Positions 1 through 6,535 are shown, numbered from the stretch's first letter. The stretch is 17,549 bases of DNA from Candidatus Nitrosopelagicus sp. (GCA_018691945.1 JABHJJ010000183.1:1-17549); one strand, 5' to 3'. Notes: generated by a model not told the origin, from the sequence alone. Translations and numbers: made by a program.

Positions 1-746
1 ATAATCTCTTCAACTGAATCTGATGTTGCTGTAGGAACTAACTTTTTACGTAATTCATTATTTGGCGCATGAAGTGATATCGCAAGTCCAATCTGGAGAT
101 TTTCTTCAGCCAATCTCTCTATTCCTGCCTTAATCCCAATTGTTGAAATTGTAATGTGCCGTTGACCCAATCCAAATCCTCTTGGGTCTGTTAAAATTTT
201 CACAGCTCTAATCATTTCATCATAGTTGGCCATTGGTTCTCCCATCCCCATAAAAACTAAATTTGTAATGTGCTCTTTTCGTTGCTCAATAATCTCTTCA
301 AAATGAATTACCTGTGATACGATATGTTCTGCTTTTAGATTTGTTTCAAAACCCATCTGTCCTGTTGCACAAAACGTACATCCCATTGCACATCCAATTT
401 GTGTAGAAACACATACTGTTGATCTTGGTAGTCCTCCAATCTTCTCTGATTCATATTGCATGAGAACTGTTTCAACCGATTTATCATTAGTGAGATTAAG
501 TAATACTTTTGTTGTATCTCCATCGTCACTTGTAATGCTATGAACTTCTTTTGCTAAACCTATTGTATATCCTGCGTCCACTAACTTTGCAATCATTTCT
601 TTTGGAAGTTGTTTAATGTCTGCAATATTTTTAGGAAATTTGTAATAAAGTGGCATTAGAATCTGATCTGCTCTGTATCTATCATAACCCATACCAATTA
701 CCACTTTTTCCATCTCCTCTGGAAGTAATCTATAGAGATCAGTCAT
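1..746 (-). CDS. rlmN: Radical SAM RNA methyltransferase, RlmN/Cfr family (3' end outside window)
   Basis: Family role: C2 methylation of adenine in RNA (A2503 of 23S rRNA and A37 of some tRNAs in bacteria) using SAM and a 4Fe-4S cluster. Seen: about 248 residues starting MTDLYRLLPEEM, then the cluster motif in GCAMGCTFCATGQ (Cys-x3-Cys-x2-Cys), followed by VFMGMGEPMANYDE, the SAM-binding GEP-type motif, and LAISLHAPNNELRKKLVPTA, all typical of RlmN/Cfr. The C-terminal part carrying the second catalytic Cys lies beyond base 1, so RlmN and Cfr-like specificity cannot be separated here. The start is the ATG at 746; the ATG at 753 is followed at once by a stop. A TATA element at 769-779 lies about 28 bp upstream, suggesting a leaderless mRNA. 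The next gene (842) is divergent with a separate TATA box. Confidence 0.9.
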   Translation of the reverse strand, partial: MTDLYRLLPEEMEKVVIGMGYDRYRADQILMPLYYKFPKNIADIKQLPKEMIAKLVDAGYTIGLAKEVHSITSDDGDTTKVLLNLTNDKSVETVLMQYESEKIGGLPRSTVCVSTQIGCAMGCTFCATGQMGFETNLKAEHIVSQVIHFEEIIEQRKEHITNLVFMGMGEPMANYDEMIRAVKILTDPRGFGLGQRHITISTIGIKAGIERLAEENLQIGLAISLHAPNNELRKKLVPTATSDSVEEI

Positions 747-768
747 ATCACATCTAAGCCTTCAATTG

Positions 769-779
769 ATATTATAATC
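769..779 (-). promoter_or_regulatory. TATA box of the rlmN-type gene
   Basis: On the minus strand this reads GATTATAATAT, centred about 28 bp before the ATG at 746. Archaeal TATA boxes sit about 26 bp before the transcription start, so the transcript would begin at or next to the start codon. Confidence 0.5.
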
Positions 780-811
780 TAACTTATACTATTATGAAAT
801 AATTATGAATT

Positions 812-820
812 TTTTTATAA
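812..820 (+). promoter_or_regulatory. TATA box of the gene at 842
   Basis: TTTTTATAA is centred about 26 bp before the ATG at 842, the spacing expected for a leaderless archaeal transcript. No Shine-Dalgarno sequence lies between it and the start. Confidence 0.55.
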
Positions 821-841
821 CCACCTAATGGAATTCTCTAT

Positions 842-1210
842 ATGATTACAGTTGATTGCCATGAAGTAGAATCAATTCAAAATGAATTACTAATCTATGT
901 GGCAGATGATGTAGCAGCTGTTCCTAATATCAAATATCACGAATTTATTTTATCTCCCATAGAGGATGATGGCATAATTGACACAAATGAGGTGATTTCA
1001 TCCATTAAGCGATTTTTGGAATCGATAGGTGAGCAACGTAATTTTGCTGTAATTTCTAAAGGTGATATAATATCAATTGAGTCTATTTCTGGAAAAACTA
1101 TTGCACGTGATGCAAAATCTTCAGAAGGTCTGTTTTCTTGTCCACATTGTGGTCATGTTACACCATATGAAACCATACATAATACACACATGAAAATTCA
1201 TTATCTCTAA
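842..1210 (+). CDS. Small protein with a C-terminal C2H2 zinc finger
   Basis: Unknown function, 122 residues. The first 95 residues are an acidic, non-membrane domain I do not recognise. The end carries CPHC (C100, C103) and then H116 and H120, which gives C-x2-C-x12-H-x3-H, the exact spacing of a classical eukaryotic-type C2H2 finger; further histidines at 105 and 113 lie between. The hydrophobic core residues of a classical finger are not obvious, so the fold is inferred from spacing only. The start ATG at 842 is fixed by the TATA box 26 bp upstream. The stop lies 8 bp from the 3' end of the convergent tRNA-Thr. A nucleic-acid-binding or zinc-structural role is plausible but not shown. Confidence 0.8.
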   Translation: MITVDCHEVESIQNELLIYVADDVAAVPNIKYHEFILSPIEDDGIIDTNEVISSIKRFLESIGEQRNFAVISKGDIISIESISGKTIARDAKSSEGLFSCPHCGHVTPYETIHNTHMKIHYL

Positions 1211-1218
1211 AAGAAGAA

Positions 1219-1293
1219 AGCCAATAGAGAGATTTGAACTCTCGACCTATTGATTACAAATCAATTGCTCTAACCAGGCTGAGCTACATTGGC
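1219..1293 (-). tRNA. tRNA-Thr, anticodon UGU
   Basis: The minus strand folds into a complete cloverleaf: acceptor stem GCCAATG/TATTGGC with one G-U pair, D stem GCTC/GAGC, anticodon stem ATTGA/TCAAT with loop TTTGTAA (anticodon TGT at loop positions 3-5), variable loop AGGTC, T stem GAGAG/CTCTC with loop TTCAAAT, and discriminator T at 1219. CCA is not encoded and no intron is present. It reads ACA codons. A T-rich tract follows on the minus strand (about 1207-1218) and could serve termination. Confidence 0.95.
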
Positions 1294-1316
1294 ACTAATT
1301 CTTTTGATAATGTGGC

Positions 1317-1326
1317 TGGTTTAAAA
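1317..1326 (-). promoter_or_regulatory. TATA (box A) promoter of tRNA-Thr
   Basis: The minus strand reads ATTTTAAACC, centred about 29 bp upstream of the tRNA 5' end at 1293, as expected for an archaeal tRNA promoter. Confidence 0.5.
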
Positions 1327-1341
1327 TGTTAACATACTCAT

Positions 1342-1350
1342 AATTTAATA
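1342..1350 (+). promoter_or_regulatory. TATA box of the gene at 1371
   Basis: AATTTAATA is centred 25 bp before the TTG at 1371 and supports that codon as a leaderless start. Confidence 0.45.
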
Positions 1351-1370
1351 ACTTCTAGAATCTGGTTTGA

Positions 1371-1619
1371 TTGTTGAAATTAAAATATGTCCAACCAAAG
1401 AAACTAAAAATTCTCATAGTTGTTTTCACCATGGTGGGTATATGGGGAATTGTATTTGGATTGTGGATGGGAACCTTCAAGGCATCAATGAATTATTTCA
1501 TGATTGTTGTTCTAGGAGTTGTTAACCTCATTCTTGGTGCATTCATGACATATCTTTACTTGACACAGGTAAAGAACGTTGATCCACGAAAGGATTCAAA
1601 GTATAAACGACGCAAATAA
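1371..1619 (+). CDS. Two-helix small membrane protein of unknown function
   Basis: An 82-residue protein, not recognised. It has a basic N-terminus (LKYVQPKKLK), two hydrophobic helices (about residues 12-33 and 41-65) and a strongly basic C-terminal tail (KYKRRK), so both ends are probably cytoplasmic. There is no ATG near the start. The frame opens with TTG TTG at 1371 and 1374, and a TATA box 25 bp upstream points to 1371 or 1374 as a leaderless UUG start. It overlaps the convergent membrane protease gene by 24 bp at the 3' ends. Length and composition suggest a small subunit or accessory of a membrane complex, but nothing in the sequence identifies a partner. Confidence 0.65.
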   Translation: MLKLKYVQPKKLKILIVVFTMVGIWGIVFGLWMGTFKASMNYFMIVVLGVVNLILGAFMTYLYLTQVKNVDPRKDSKYKRRK

Positions 1620-2144
1620 AACACAAACCACCATTATGTTTGTGGCAAAGTGCATTGCGTAGGAGTGTTTTACACCTTTTTTATCATAAATATATTTGAA
1701 AACAAATCCAATTGGTATCAGTACCAACGCCATGTGTATTTTTATGCCCATCCCGATATGGATTAATGCCCATACCAAAACCATCTTTTTTGATTTTCTA
1801 AAATAAACTTCCTCAAAGTAATTGATATGTAAAAACATGTAAAGTAATAATGGCACAAATGGAATTATTCCCAACATTCCTTGTTCTGCAAATGGTCCAA
1901 ATGCAATATTGTATCCAAGCCAACTCCAATTTAGTATGGGTATCTGATCAACATACTCAAATGCAAACAGCACGTATACGGTTAAAATTCCGAAAGCAAT
2001 TGGTGCATATTTCATAGAACCAATTCCTGCTTTTAGATCTCTTATGCGTTTTTTTGTATCTTTGATTAACAATAGACTTGCACCAACTGTCATAACATAG
2101 TATCCAATCAGAAAATAATCTGAATTAAGAAATGAAGTGTCCAA
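1596..2144 (-). CDS. CPBP-family intramembrane metalloprotease (Rce1/Abi-like)
   Basis: A polytopic membrane protein with the three CPBP signature motifs in order: EEVYFR (EExxxR), WALIH (matching FxxxH) and HFATN (HxxxN). In this family these residues line a membrane-embedded metal site; members cleave prenylated or other membrane-associated substrates, or act in self-immunity. Several hydrophobic segments surround the motifs. The frame extends to a GTG at 2162, but that codon abuts the only good TATA element (2165-2173) and would not be transcribed from it. The TTG at 2144, 25 bp from the element, fits a leaderless start and is used here (182 residues). It is divergent from the peroxiredoxin with a shared promoter and overlaps the 1371 gene by 24 bp. 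The substrate is unknown. Confidence 0.75.
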   Translation of the reverse strand: MDTSFLNSDYFLIGYYVMTVGASLLLIKDTKKRIRDLKAGIGSMKYAPIAFGILTVYVLFAFEYVDQIPILNWSWLGYNIAFGPFAEQGMLGIIPFVPLLLYMFLHINYFEEVYFRKSKKMVLVWALIHIGMGIKIHMALVLIPIGFVFKYIYDKKGVKHSYAMHFATNIMVVCVLFASFIL

Positions 2145-2164
2145 TGAACTAAAAGAACACACTT

Positions 2165-2173
2165 GATAAATAA
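2165..2173. promoter_or_regulatory. Shared bidirectional TATA box (protease gene / peroxiredoxin gene)
   Basis: GATAAATAA, reading TTATTTATC on the other strand, is the only TATA-like element in the 47 bp between the two divergent starts, apart from a weaker one near 2184. Its centre (2169) is 23 bp from the ATG at 2192 and 25 bp from the TTG at 2144. It can therefore position leaderless transcription in both directions. Confidence 0.5.
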
Positions 2174-2191
2174 CCTATTCTAATACTAATC

Positions 2192-2659
2192 ATGACTCTT
2201 GAGAAAGGAGATGTTGCAGAAGACTTTGAATTGTTAGGAAATGATGGACGCCCTGTCACTCTCAGCTCGTTTAAAGGCTCAAAAAATGTGGTCTTGTGTT
2301 TTTATCCAAAAAATCATCTCTTTGCATGTCCGTCAAAAAAAGTCTTTGAGATGGCAAAAAGTGTCATCTCTGTTTACTCTGATATTATCTCAACAACCAC
2401 TGTTCTATTTGCCATATCTGTTGATTCTGTTGATTCCCAGGCTGAATTTGTTAAAGAATACGAAATTCCATATGTACACCTAAGTGATCCTAAAAAAATT
2501 GCATGTAAGAAATATGCTGGAACAAACATTGCGGGTCTTGCAAAACGCAGTACATTTGTTATTGGTATAGATGGTGTTATACGCGATGTTATGCGTGAAA
2601 TTAATGTTACATCTCATGGGCAAGAAATTCTTGATTCATTAAATAAAATCAACGTATAA
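2192..2659 (+). CDS. Peroxiredoxin of the BCP/PrxQ type with altered active-site motif
   Basis: A thioredoxin-fold peroxidase, 155 residues, the normal size for the bacterioferritin-comigratory subfamily that reduces H2O2 and alkyl peroxides. Seen: N-terminal GDVAEDFEL and VTLSSFKGSKNVVLCFYPK, then the active-site loop with P39 and Cys46 (aligning to the peroxidatic Cys), and Arg119 in AKRSTFVIG. The family motif is P-x3-T-x2-C; here the Thr position is Leu43 (NHLFAC). No Cys occurs five residues after C46, so a resolving Cys would have to be C36 or C105, or the enzyme is 1-Cys. Start: ATG 2192, from the shared TATA box. The stop codon lies inside the TATA box of pdaD. The peroxidase function is inferred and could be weakened by the Thr change. 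Confidence 0.85.
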   Translation: MTLEKGDVAEDFELLGNDGRPVTLSSFKGSKNVVLCFYPKNHLFACPSKKVFEMAKSVISVYSDIISTTTVLFAISVDSVDSQAEFVKEYEIPYVHLSDPKKIACKKYAGTNIAGLAKRSTFVIGIDGVIRDVMREINVTSHGQEILDSLNKINV

Positions 2660-2662
2660 ATT
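2655..2662 (+). promoter_or_regulatory. TATA box of pdaD, embedded in the upstream stop codon
   Basis: TATAAATT is made from the last codon and TAA stop (2657-2659) of the peroxiredoxin gene and the next bases. Its centre is 26 bp before the pdaD ATG at 2685, so pdaD can be transcribed on its own although it looks like the second gene of an operon. Confidence 0.5.
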
Positions 2663-2684
2663 CTTCAAAAAAATCATCCGTGCA

Positions 2685-3236
2685 ATGCTTGATTTAGTTG
2701 CTAAGAAATTATTTCTAACTAAAGGAATAGGTGTTCATGAAGACAAGCTCACAAGCTTTGAATATGCTCTGCGTGATGCAGGCATCTCTGGAACAAACAT
2801 AGTTCTAATCTCAAGTATTTTTCCTCCAAAGGCAAAACTAATTCCTAGAAAGGAGGGATTGAAGAAGATTAAACCAGGCCAAATTCTATTTACAATTTAT
2901 TCTAGAAATCAAACAAACGAGCCACATAGATTGGTTTCGGCATCTGTTGGATTAGCACAGCCAAAAGATCGTACCAGATATGGATACCTATCTGAATATG
3001 ATGCATTTGGCCAAACTGAAAAACAAGCCGGTGATTATGCAGAAGATATTGCAGCACAAATGCTTGCGTCATCTCTTGGTATTCCATTTGATATTGACAA
3101 GAGTTGGGATGAGAAGAGACAACAGTGGAATATTTCTGGAAAAATTTACAAAACCCAAAATATCACAATGACTGCAAAAGGTGACAAGTCTGGAAAATGG
3201 ACCACCGTATTTTCTGCTGCATGTTTGCTTCTCTAG
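2685..3236 (+). CDS. pdaD: Pyruvoyl-dependent arginine decarboxylase
   Basis: It converts arginine to agmatine, the first step of archaeal polyamine synthesis; agmatine is also used to modify tRNA-Ile2. The proenzyme of 183 residues cuts itself before a serine that becomes the pyruvoyl cofactor. Seen: LISSIFPPKA at residues 41-50, matching the family cleavage region (Ser-Ser followed by I-x-P-P), which predicts a beta chain of about 43 residues and an alpha chain of about 140. The downstream SEYDAF contains Glu104, aligning with the catalytic Glu of the Methanocaldococcus enzyme. The N-terminal FLTKGIGVHEDKLTSFEYAL and C-terminal VFSAACLLL also fit. Start: ATG 2685, with a TATA box inside the previous stop codon. 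The stop shares a CTAG palindrome with the convergent gene. Confidence 0.93.
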   Translation: MLDLVAKKLFLTKGIGVHEDKLTSFEYALRDAGISGTNIVLISSIFPPKAKLIPRKEGLKKIKPGQILFTIYSRNQTNEPHRLVSASVGLAQPKDRTRYGYLSEYDAFGQTEKQAGDYAEDIAAQMLASSLGIPFDIDKSWDEKRQQWNISGKIYKTQNITMTAKGDKSGKWTTVFSAACLLL

Positions 3237-4450
3237 TGTTTTGGCTTGTATCCTTTTAGATAAAATATTGCAGCTCCGATACCTGCTACAATTATAATGC
3301 CTAATACTGCATATTGTGTTTCATCGCCATCTCCTTCTTCATTTTCAATTATCGGCACTTCTTCTGCTTCACTCTCAATCTTTTCTACAGAATAAAGTGT
3401 CATCTCACTTTGCATGTCCCATGGAGCAGTCTCTACTAATAATTCCTCTGCTGAAATGGTCTTGCTCTGTCCAAACAAAAACTTTAGATCAATCATTTCT
3501 CCTGCAGGTGAACTCAAAAACCACCCTTTTTTCATTATATTCTCAAAAGTTGTTACATCGGTAATTGCATGAGTTGATATTGCATTAACCTTCGTTGTCT
3601 CACTTGGAATTATGATTAGTTGTATTATTGAATTTAGAGGAACATTTCTGTTATCAAAATAATCTGTTCGTGAAATTTTATCTACTTCGAAACTTTCTAG
3701 TGTCCTTATCACTGTAATATTATTACTTTTTTCTTTAATCTCTTTTGTAATTTTAAACATGTATAGATTTGAATCCTCATTTGGAATCATTGTTACTGAA
3801 ATTATTGAATCATCATGTATGGATAATTTTTTTGCGATGTCATAAAATCCTCCTCCATCTCTAATCTCTTTTGGAATTAATATTCCTGCTATATCTGTAA
3901 ACAAAAAGTCCGTTGCTCTTTTGTCAGTTACATAAGTTGCTGATACAGCGCCCTTGCCTGATACAATCCCTGATGTCTCTAATAGTACATTTGCATTATC
4001 TGCTGTATGAATATACACAGAGTGAAATTCTGCATCTGTACGGAAAACTTGATTTAAATCATCAATTAGCAGACCTCCCATCTCTCTTGCTGACTCTTGA
4101 ACCATTCGGATCCCACCATCTCCTTTGAGTTTTTCATAATCAAAATTAATCATTATGCATTGTTGTTCTGATGTTACTCCAATCACACATTCTCCGGCAT
4201 TTGTAAAAACTACTGCTCTAATCTTTTCATTGGCGTTAATCTTTTCAATTAATTCTCCAGGGAATCTTATCTCCTCATTACTTGTGGTCTCAAATCCTAT
4301 TGATGTAATGATTGATCCTGAAATTTTTTGATCATAAATTATTGATGCACTCTCTTGAAACGTTGCCTTTTCAAATTGCTGTGCACTAGCAAAAGGCATG
4401 ATTAGTATTGATGAAAATAATATGCCAAGCAGTAATGTTGACTTTATCAT
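3233..4450 (-). CDS. Secreted, C-terminally membrane-anchored protein of unknown function
   Basis: About 405 residues, not assigned to a known family. The N-terminus is a classical signal peptide (basic MIKS, hydrophobic core, cleavage likely near ASAQQ). The long middle part is a non-repetitive beta-rich region with two Cys in AGECVIGVTSEQQC. An acidic linker (about residues 365-380, EEVPIIENEEGDGD) precedes a single C-terminal helix and a short basic tail (KGYKPKH). This is a type I surface protein with its body outside the cell. The frame opens at TTG 4456, but a TATA box centred 25 bp from the ATG at 4450 favours 4450. Its stop overlaps that of pdaD. A role in extracellular sensing or the cell envelope is only inferred from topology. 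Confidence 0.8.
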   Translation of the reverse strand: MIKSTLLLGILFSSILIMPFASAQQFEKATFQESASIIYDQKISGSIITSIGFETTSNEEIRFPGELIEKINANEKIRAVVFTNAGECVIGVTSEQQCIMINFDYEKLKGDGGIRMVQESAREMGGLLIDDLNQVFRTDAEFHSVYIHTADNANVLLETSGIVSGKGAVSATYVTDKRATDFLFTDIAGILIPKEIRDGGGFYDIAKKLSIHDDSIISVTMIPNEDSNLYMFKITKEIKEKSNNITVIRTLESFEVDKISRTDYFDNRNVPLNSIIQLIIIPSETTKVNAISTHAITDVTTFENIMKKGWFLSSPAGEMIDLKFLFGQSKTISAEELLVETAPWDMQSEMTLYSVEKIESEAEEVPIIENEEGDGDETQYAVLGIIIVAGIGAAIFYLKGYKPKH

Positions 4451-4470
4451 ATTCAATGAAACTTGTATTA

Positions 4471-4479
4471 TTTTATTTA
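4471..4479 (-). promoter_or_regulatory. TATA box of the surface protein gene
   Basis: The minus strand reads TAAATAAAA, centred 25 bp before the ATG at 4450. Confidence 0.45.
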
Positions 4480-4500
4480 GTTTACTGATTATGCTATAAC

Positions 4501-4507
4501 GTTTAAA
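4501..4507 (+). promoter_or_regulatory. TATA box of the candidate hairpin RNA
   Basis: AACGTTTAAAT, with the TATA part GTTTAAA at 4501-4507, is centred about 26 bp before 4530, so transcription would start just at the 5' base of the predicted RNA fold. A second TATA-like element (TAGTATATT, 4512-4520) would give a start near 4542. Confidence 0.35.
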
Positions 4508-4527
4508 TCACTAGTATATTCCTGCTT

Positions 4528-4600
4528 AAATGACATCGAATTCAAACCGTTGGGGAACACGCCGGCAGTCCGATGGCTCGGGCTGCCGGCCCCACATTTC
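4528..4600 (+). ncRNA. Candidate structured non-coding RNA with a GC-rich 13-bp hairpin
   Basis: In this AT-rich region, bases 4561-4590 (24 of 30 G or C) form an uninterrupted 13-bp stem with tetraloop TGGC (4574-4577). One pair, 4569/4582, is U-G if read on the plus strand but A-C on the minus strand, which favours the plus strand as the RNA. Outside it, TGGG (4551-4554) can pair with CCCA (4591-4594), and AAATG (4528-4532) with CATTT (4595-4599). The 3' side would then be fully paired, with 6-nt and 18-nt bulges on the 5' side. A TATA element lies 26 bp upstream. I do not recognise the family; it does not look like tRNA, SRP RNA, RNase P RNA or C/D box RNA. The ends are guesses from the fold. 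It could instead be a DNA-level palindrome or an unusual terminator for pepF. Confidence 0.45.
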
Positions 4601-4606
4601 ATTAAC

Positions 4607-6388
4607 CTATAATTTTGCTAGATCGTCCACTTGCTTTTTTATATAGTCAAATCCACTTTGCCAAAATTTTGCCTTGGATATGTCAAGTCCATGCTCTTTG
4701 AGAAGTTTTTCTGGTTTCTGTGATCCTCCTGCAGACAGAATATCTGTGTATGTGGAGACAAAACGGTCTCCCTCATTTTTGTAAGTTTGGAATAGTGAAA
4801 CTGCAAGTAAGTTTCCAAATGAATATGAATAGCAGTAAAATGGAGAGTGATAAAAATGTGGAATGCAACTCCATTCTATTCCAAAGTCATCTGATATGTC
4901 AATTGAATTCCCAAATTGTTCCTTTAGATTATTTCTGTAAATGTTAGAAATCTCATCTACTGTGATGGAGTTTGCAATTTGATTATGAGCCTCAATCTCA
5001 AATAGCGTGAAAAATGATTGTCTTCCAATTGTTGCATAAAAGTCATCAATCTTATCTGATAGCATTGTAGATTTCTCTGCATCTGAAATCTGACTTGAAA
5101 TATTGTCATATAGTAATAATTCTGAATATGTGGATGCAGTTTCTGCAAGAGGCAGAGGTGCATCCGATATTAAAATTGATTTCTCAGATGCCGCAACACT
5201 ATGTACTGCATGTCCAATCTCATGTGCTAATGTGAATACATCTCTTGATTTTCCTGTATAGTTGATTAAAACAAATGGTGTGATATATGGGAGTGGGGTA
5301 CTACAAAATGCACCATCTCTTTTTCCATGTCTTAGAGAATAGTCAATATGATTTTCATTAAAAACACGTGAAGCATATTCTGCAATCTTTGGACTAAATC
5401 TGTTAAGTGAATCTAAAACTAGTTTTGTTCCTTGATCAAATGTGTAATTTTTTTCTTGTCTACTATTCTTTGATGGTGCATACAAGTCATATCTTCTAAG
5501 TTTCTTTACTCCAACTCGTTTTGCCTTTTGTTGGAAATACTTTTGAAATACCGGTGCATTTTTCTTGCACACCTGTAACATCACATCAATCGTTTTATCA
5601 TCTATATCATTTGAGATGTTTTGAACTGATATTGGATTTGTAAATCCTCTCATATCAACTCCTTCATTTCTCCAGTTTAGTACAATATTTTGATAAATCT
5701 GACCAATTACTCCCTTGTTTTCCTGATACTTTGTCAAGAGTGATTTGTAAGATGCCTCTCTAATCCTTGAACTCTTATTTCTGACAAGTGTTGTAAGCTG
5801 CTCTCTTCCCATTGTTTTTTTCTTACCATTTACGTTTACTGTATATGTAAACGCGTTAGTTATTTTATCATAAATTTTTACTAATGCAGAAATTCCTGTG
5901 ACATCTAATGTATTGATTATCTTTTCTTCAGGCTCGGTCAGTGCATATCTTGCAACAAGTCTTTTGTATCTTAGATAGTCTGCTAATTCTCCTGCATTTT
6001 TGATTAGTCTTTCGGCATTTTTCTCATCTATCTGCTTTTTCCACCACAAATCAAAGAACAGCATTTTGTTTTCGATAGTTGAACCAAACTGGGAAATTCT
6101 AGTTAGTAATGCAGTTGCCTCATCTGACTGTGTATCTTCTGAAAATTTTAGTCCTGCATATCCTCCAATCTTGCTTGATCTTTCTGTGATATCTTCAATC
6201 TCGTGGAGTAGTTGTAAAAATCTCTTTGATGAAATATTTGGTTTTAACAGAGATTTGTTCTTTGCAAATTTTTCAGATTGTTTTTGTATTTCATTGATCT
6301 TTCTATCAAATGATTGTCTTGTAGGGTTCTTGACTAGATCATCTAGATCCCATCGCCCCTTTTCATATTTCTGCACGATTACTTTCAA
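4607..6388 (-). CDS. pepF: Oligoendopeptidase F-like zinc metallopeptidase (family M3)
   Basis: A cytoplasmic zinc peptidase that trims oligopeptides. 593 residues, the usual length for M3B/PepF. Seen: the all-helical N-terminal region, then the zinc site FTLAHEIGHAVHS (His389, Glu390, His393) and, about 23 residues later, LAETASTYSE (Glu416 as third ligand). YSYSFGNLLAVSLF near the C-terminus matches the conserved tail region of the family. The frame opens with TTG at 6388. The best TATA-like element on the minus strand (GATATAG, about 6401-6407) better fits a leaderless start at GTG 6376, so the start is uncertain by four codons. It is convergent with the hairpin RNA and divergent from tRNA-Val. 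No signal peptide is present. Confidence 0.93.
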   Translation of the reverse strand: MKVIVQKYEKGRWDLDDLVKNPTRQSFDRKINEIQKQSEKFAKNKSLLKPNISSKRFLQLLHEIEDITERSSKIGGYAGLKFSEDTQSDEATALLTRISQFGSTIENKMLFFDLWWKKQIDEKNAERLIKNAGELADYLRYKRLVARYALTEPEEKIINTLDVTGISALVKIYDKITNAFTYTVNVNGKKKTMGREQLTTLVRNKSSRIREASYKSLLTKYQENKGVIGQIYQNIVLNWRNEGVDMRGFTNPISVQNISNDIDDKTIDVMLQVCKKNAPVFQKYFQQKAKRVGVKKLRRYDLYAPSKNSRQEKNYTFDQGTKLVLDSLNRFSPKIAEYASRVFNENHIDYSLRHGKRDGAFCSTPLPYITPFVLINYTGKSRDVFTLAHEIGHAVHSVAASEKSILISDAPLPLAETASTYSELLLYDNISSQISDAEKSTMLSDKIDDFYATIGRQSFFTLFEIEAHNQIANSITVDEISNIYRNNLKEQFGNSIDISDDFGIEWSCIPHFYHSPFYCYSYSFGNLLAVSLFQTYKNEGDRFVSTYTDILSAGGSQKPEKLLKEHGLDISKAKFWQSGFDYIKKQVDDLAKL

Positions 6389-6427
6389 AGTGATCTGCTT
6401 CTATATCTTTTGAAAACCCATTCAACG

Positions 6428-6437
6428 TCTAAATAAT
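6428..6437 (+). promoter_or_regulatory. TATA (box A) promoter of tRNA-Val
   Basis: TCTAAATAAT is centred 25 bp before the tRNA 5' end at 6458. Confidence 0.5.
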
Positions 6438-6457
6438 GCGCACTAGAAAATCATCTT

Positions 6458-6532
6458 GGATCCGTCGTCTAGCCTGGTTTGGATGCTGCACTCACACTGC
6501 AGAGGTCGCGAGTTCAAGTCTCGCCGGATCCA
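6458..6532 (+). tRNA. tRNA-Val, anticodon CAC
   Basis: Complete cloverleaf: acceptor stem GGATCCG/CGGATCC, short D stem GTC/GAT, anticodon stem CTGCA/TGCAG with loop CTCACAC (anticodon CAC), variable loop AGGTC, T stem GCGAG/CTCGC with loop TTCAAGT, and discriminator A at 6532. CCA is not encoded and there is no intron. It decodes GUG. The 3' end is only 3 bp from the stop codon of the convergent TFB gene, so there is no room for a separate terminator. Confidence 0.95.
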
Positions 6533-6535
6533 CTC

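Noticed and set aside
2241..2483. Second plus-strand frame inside the peroxiredoxin gene
   Set aside because: Overlaps a conserved thioredoxin-fold protein in another frame; no promoter or motif.
4530..4646. 38-codon plus-strand frame from ATG 4530 through the GC-rich hairpin
   Set aside because: The start fits the TATA box, but the peptide changes from polar to unrelated composition as it runs into the pepF 3' end, and the perfect stem explains the GC-rich segment better than coding does.
6000..6413. Open frame of 137 codons on the plus strand opposite pepF
   Set aside because: It is fully antisense to the conserved N-terminal part of a clear M3 peptidase, has no promoter at the leaderless distance, and its Ser/Phe/Cys-rich composition is that of a shadow frame.
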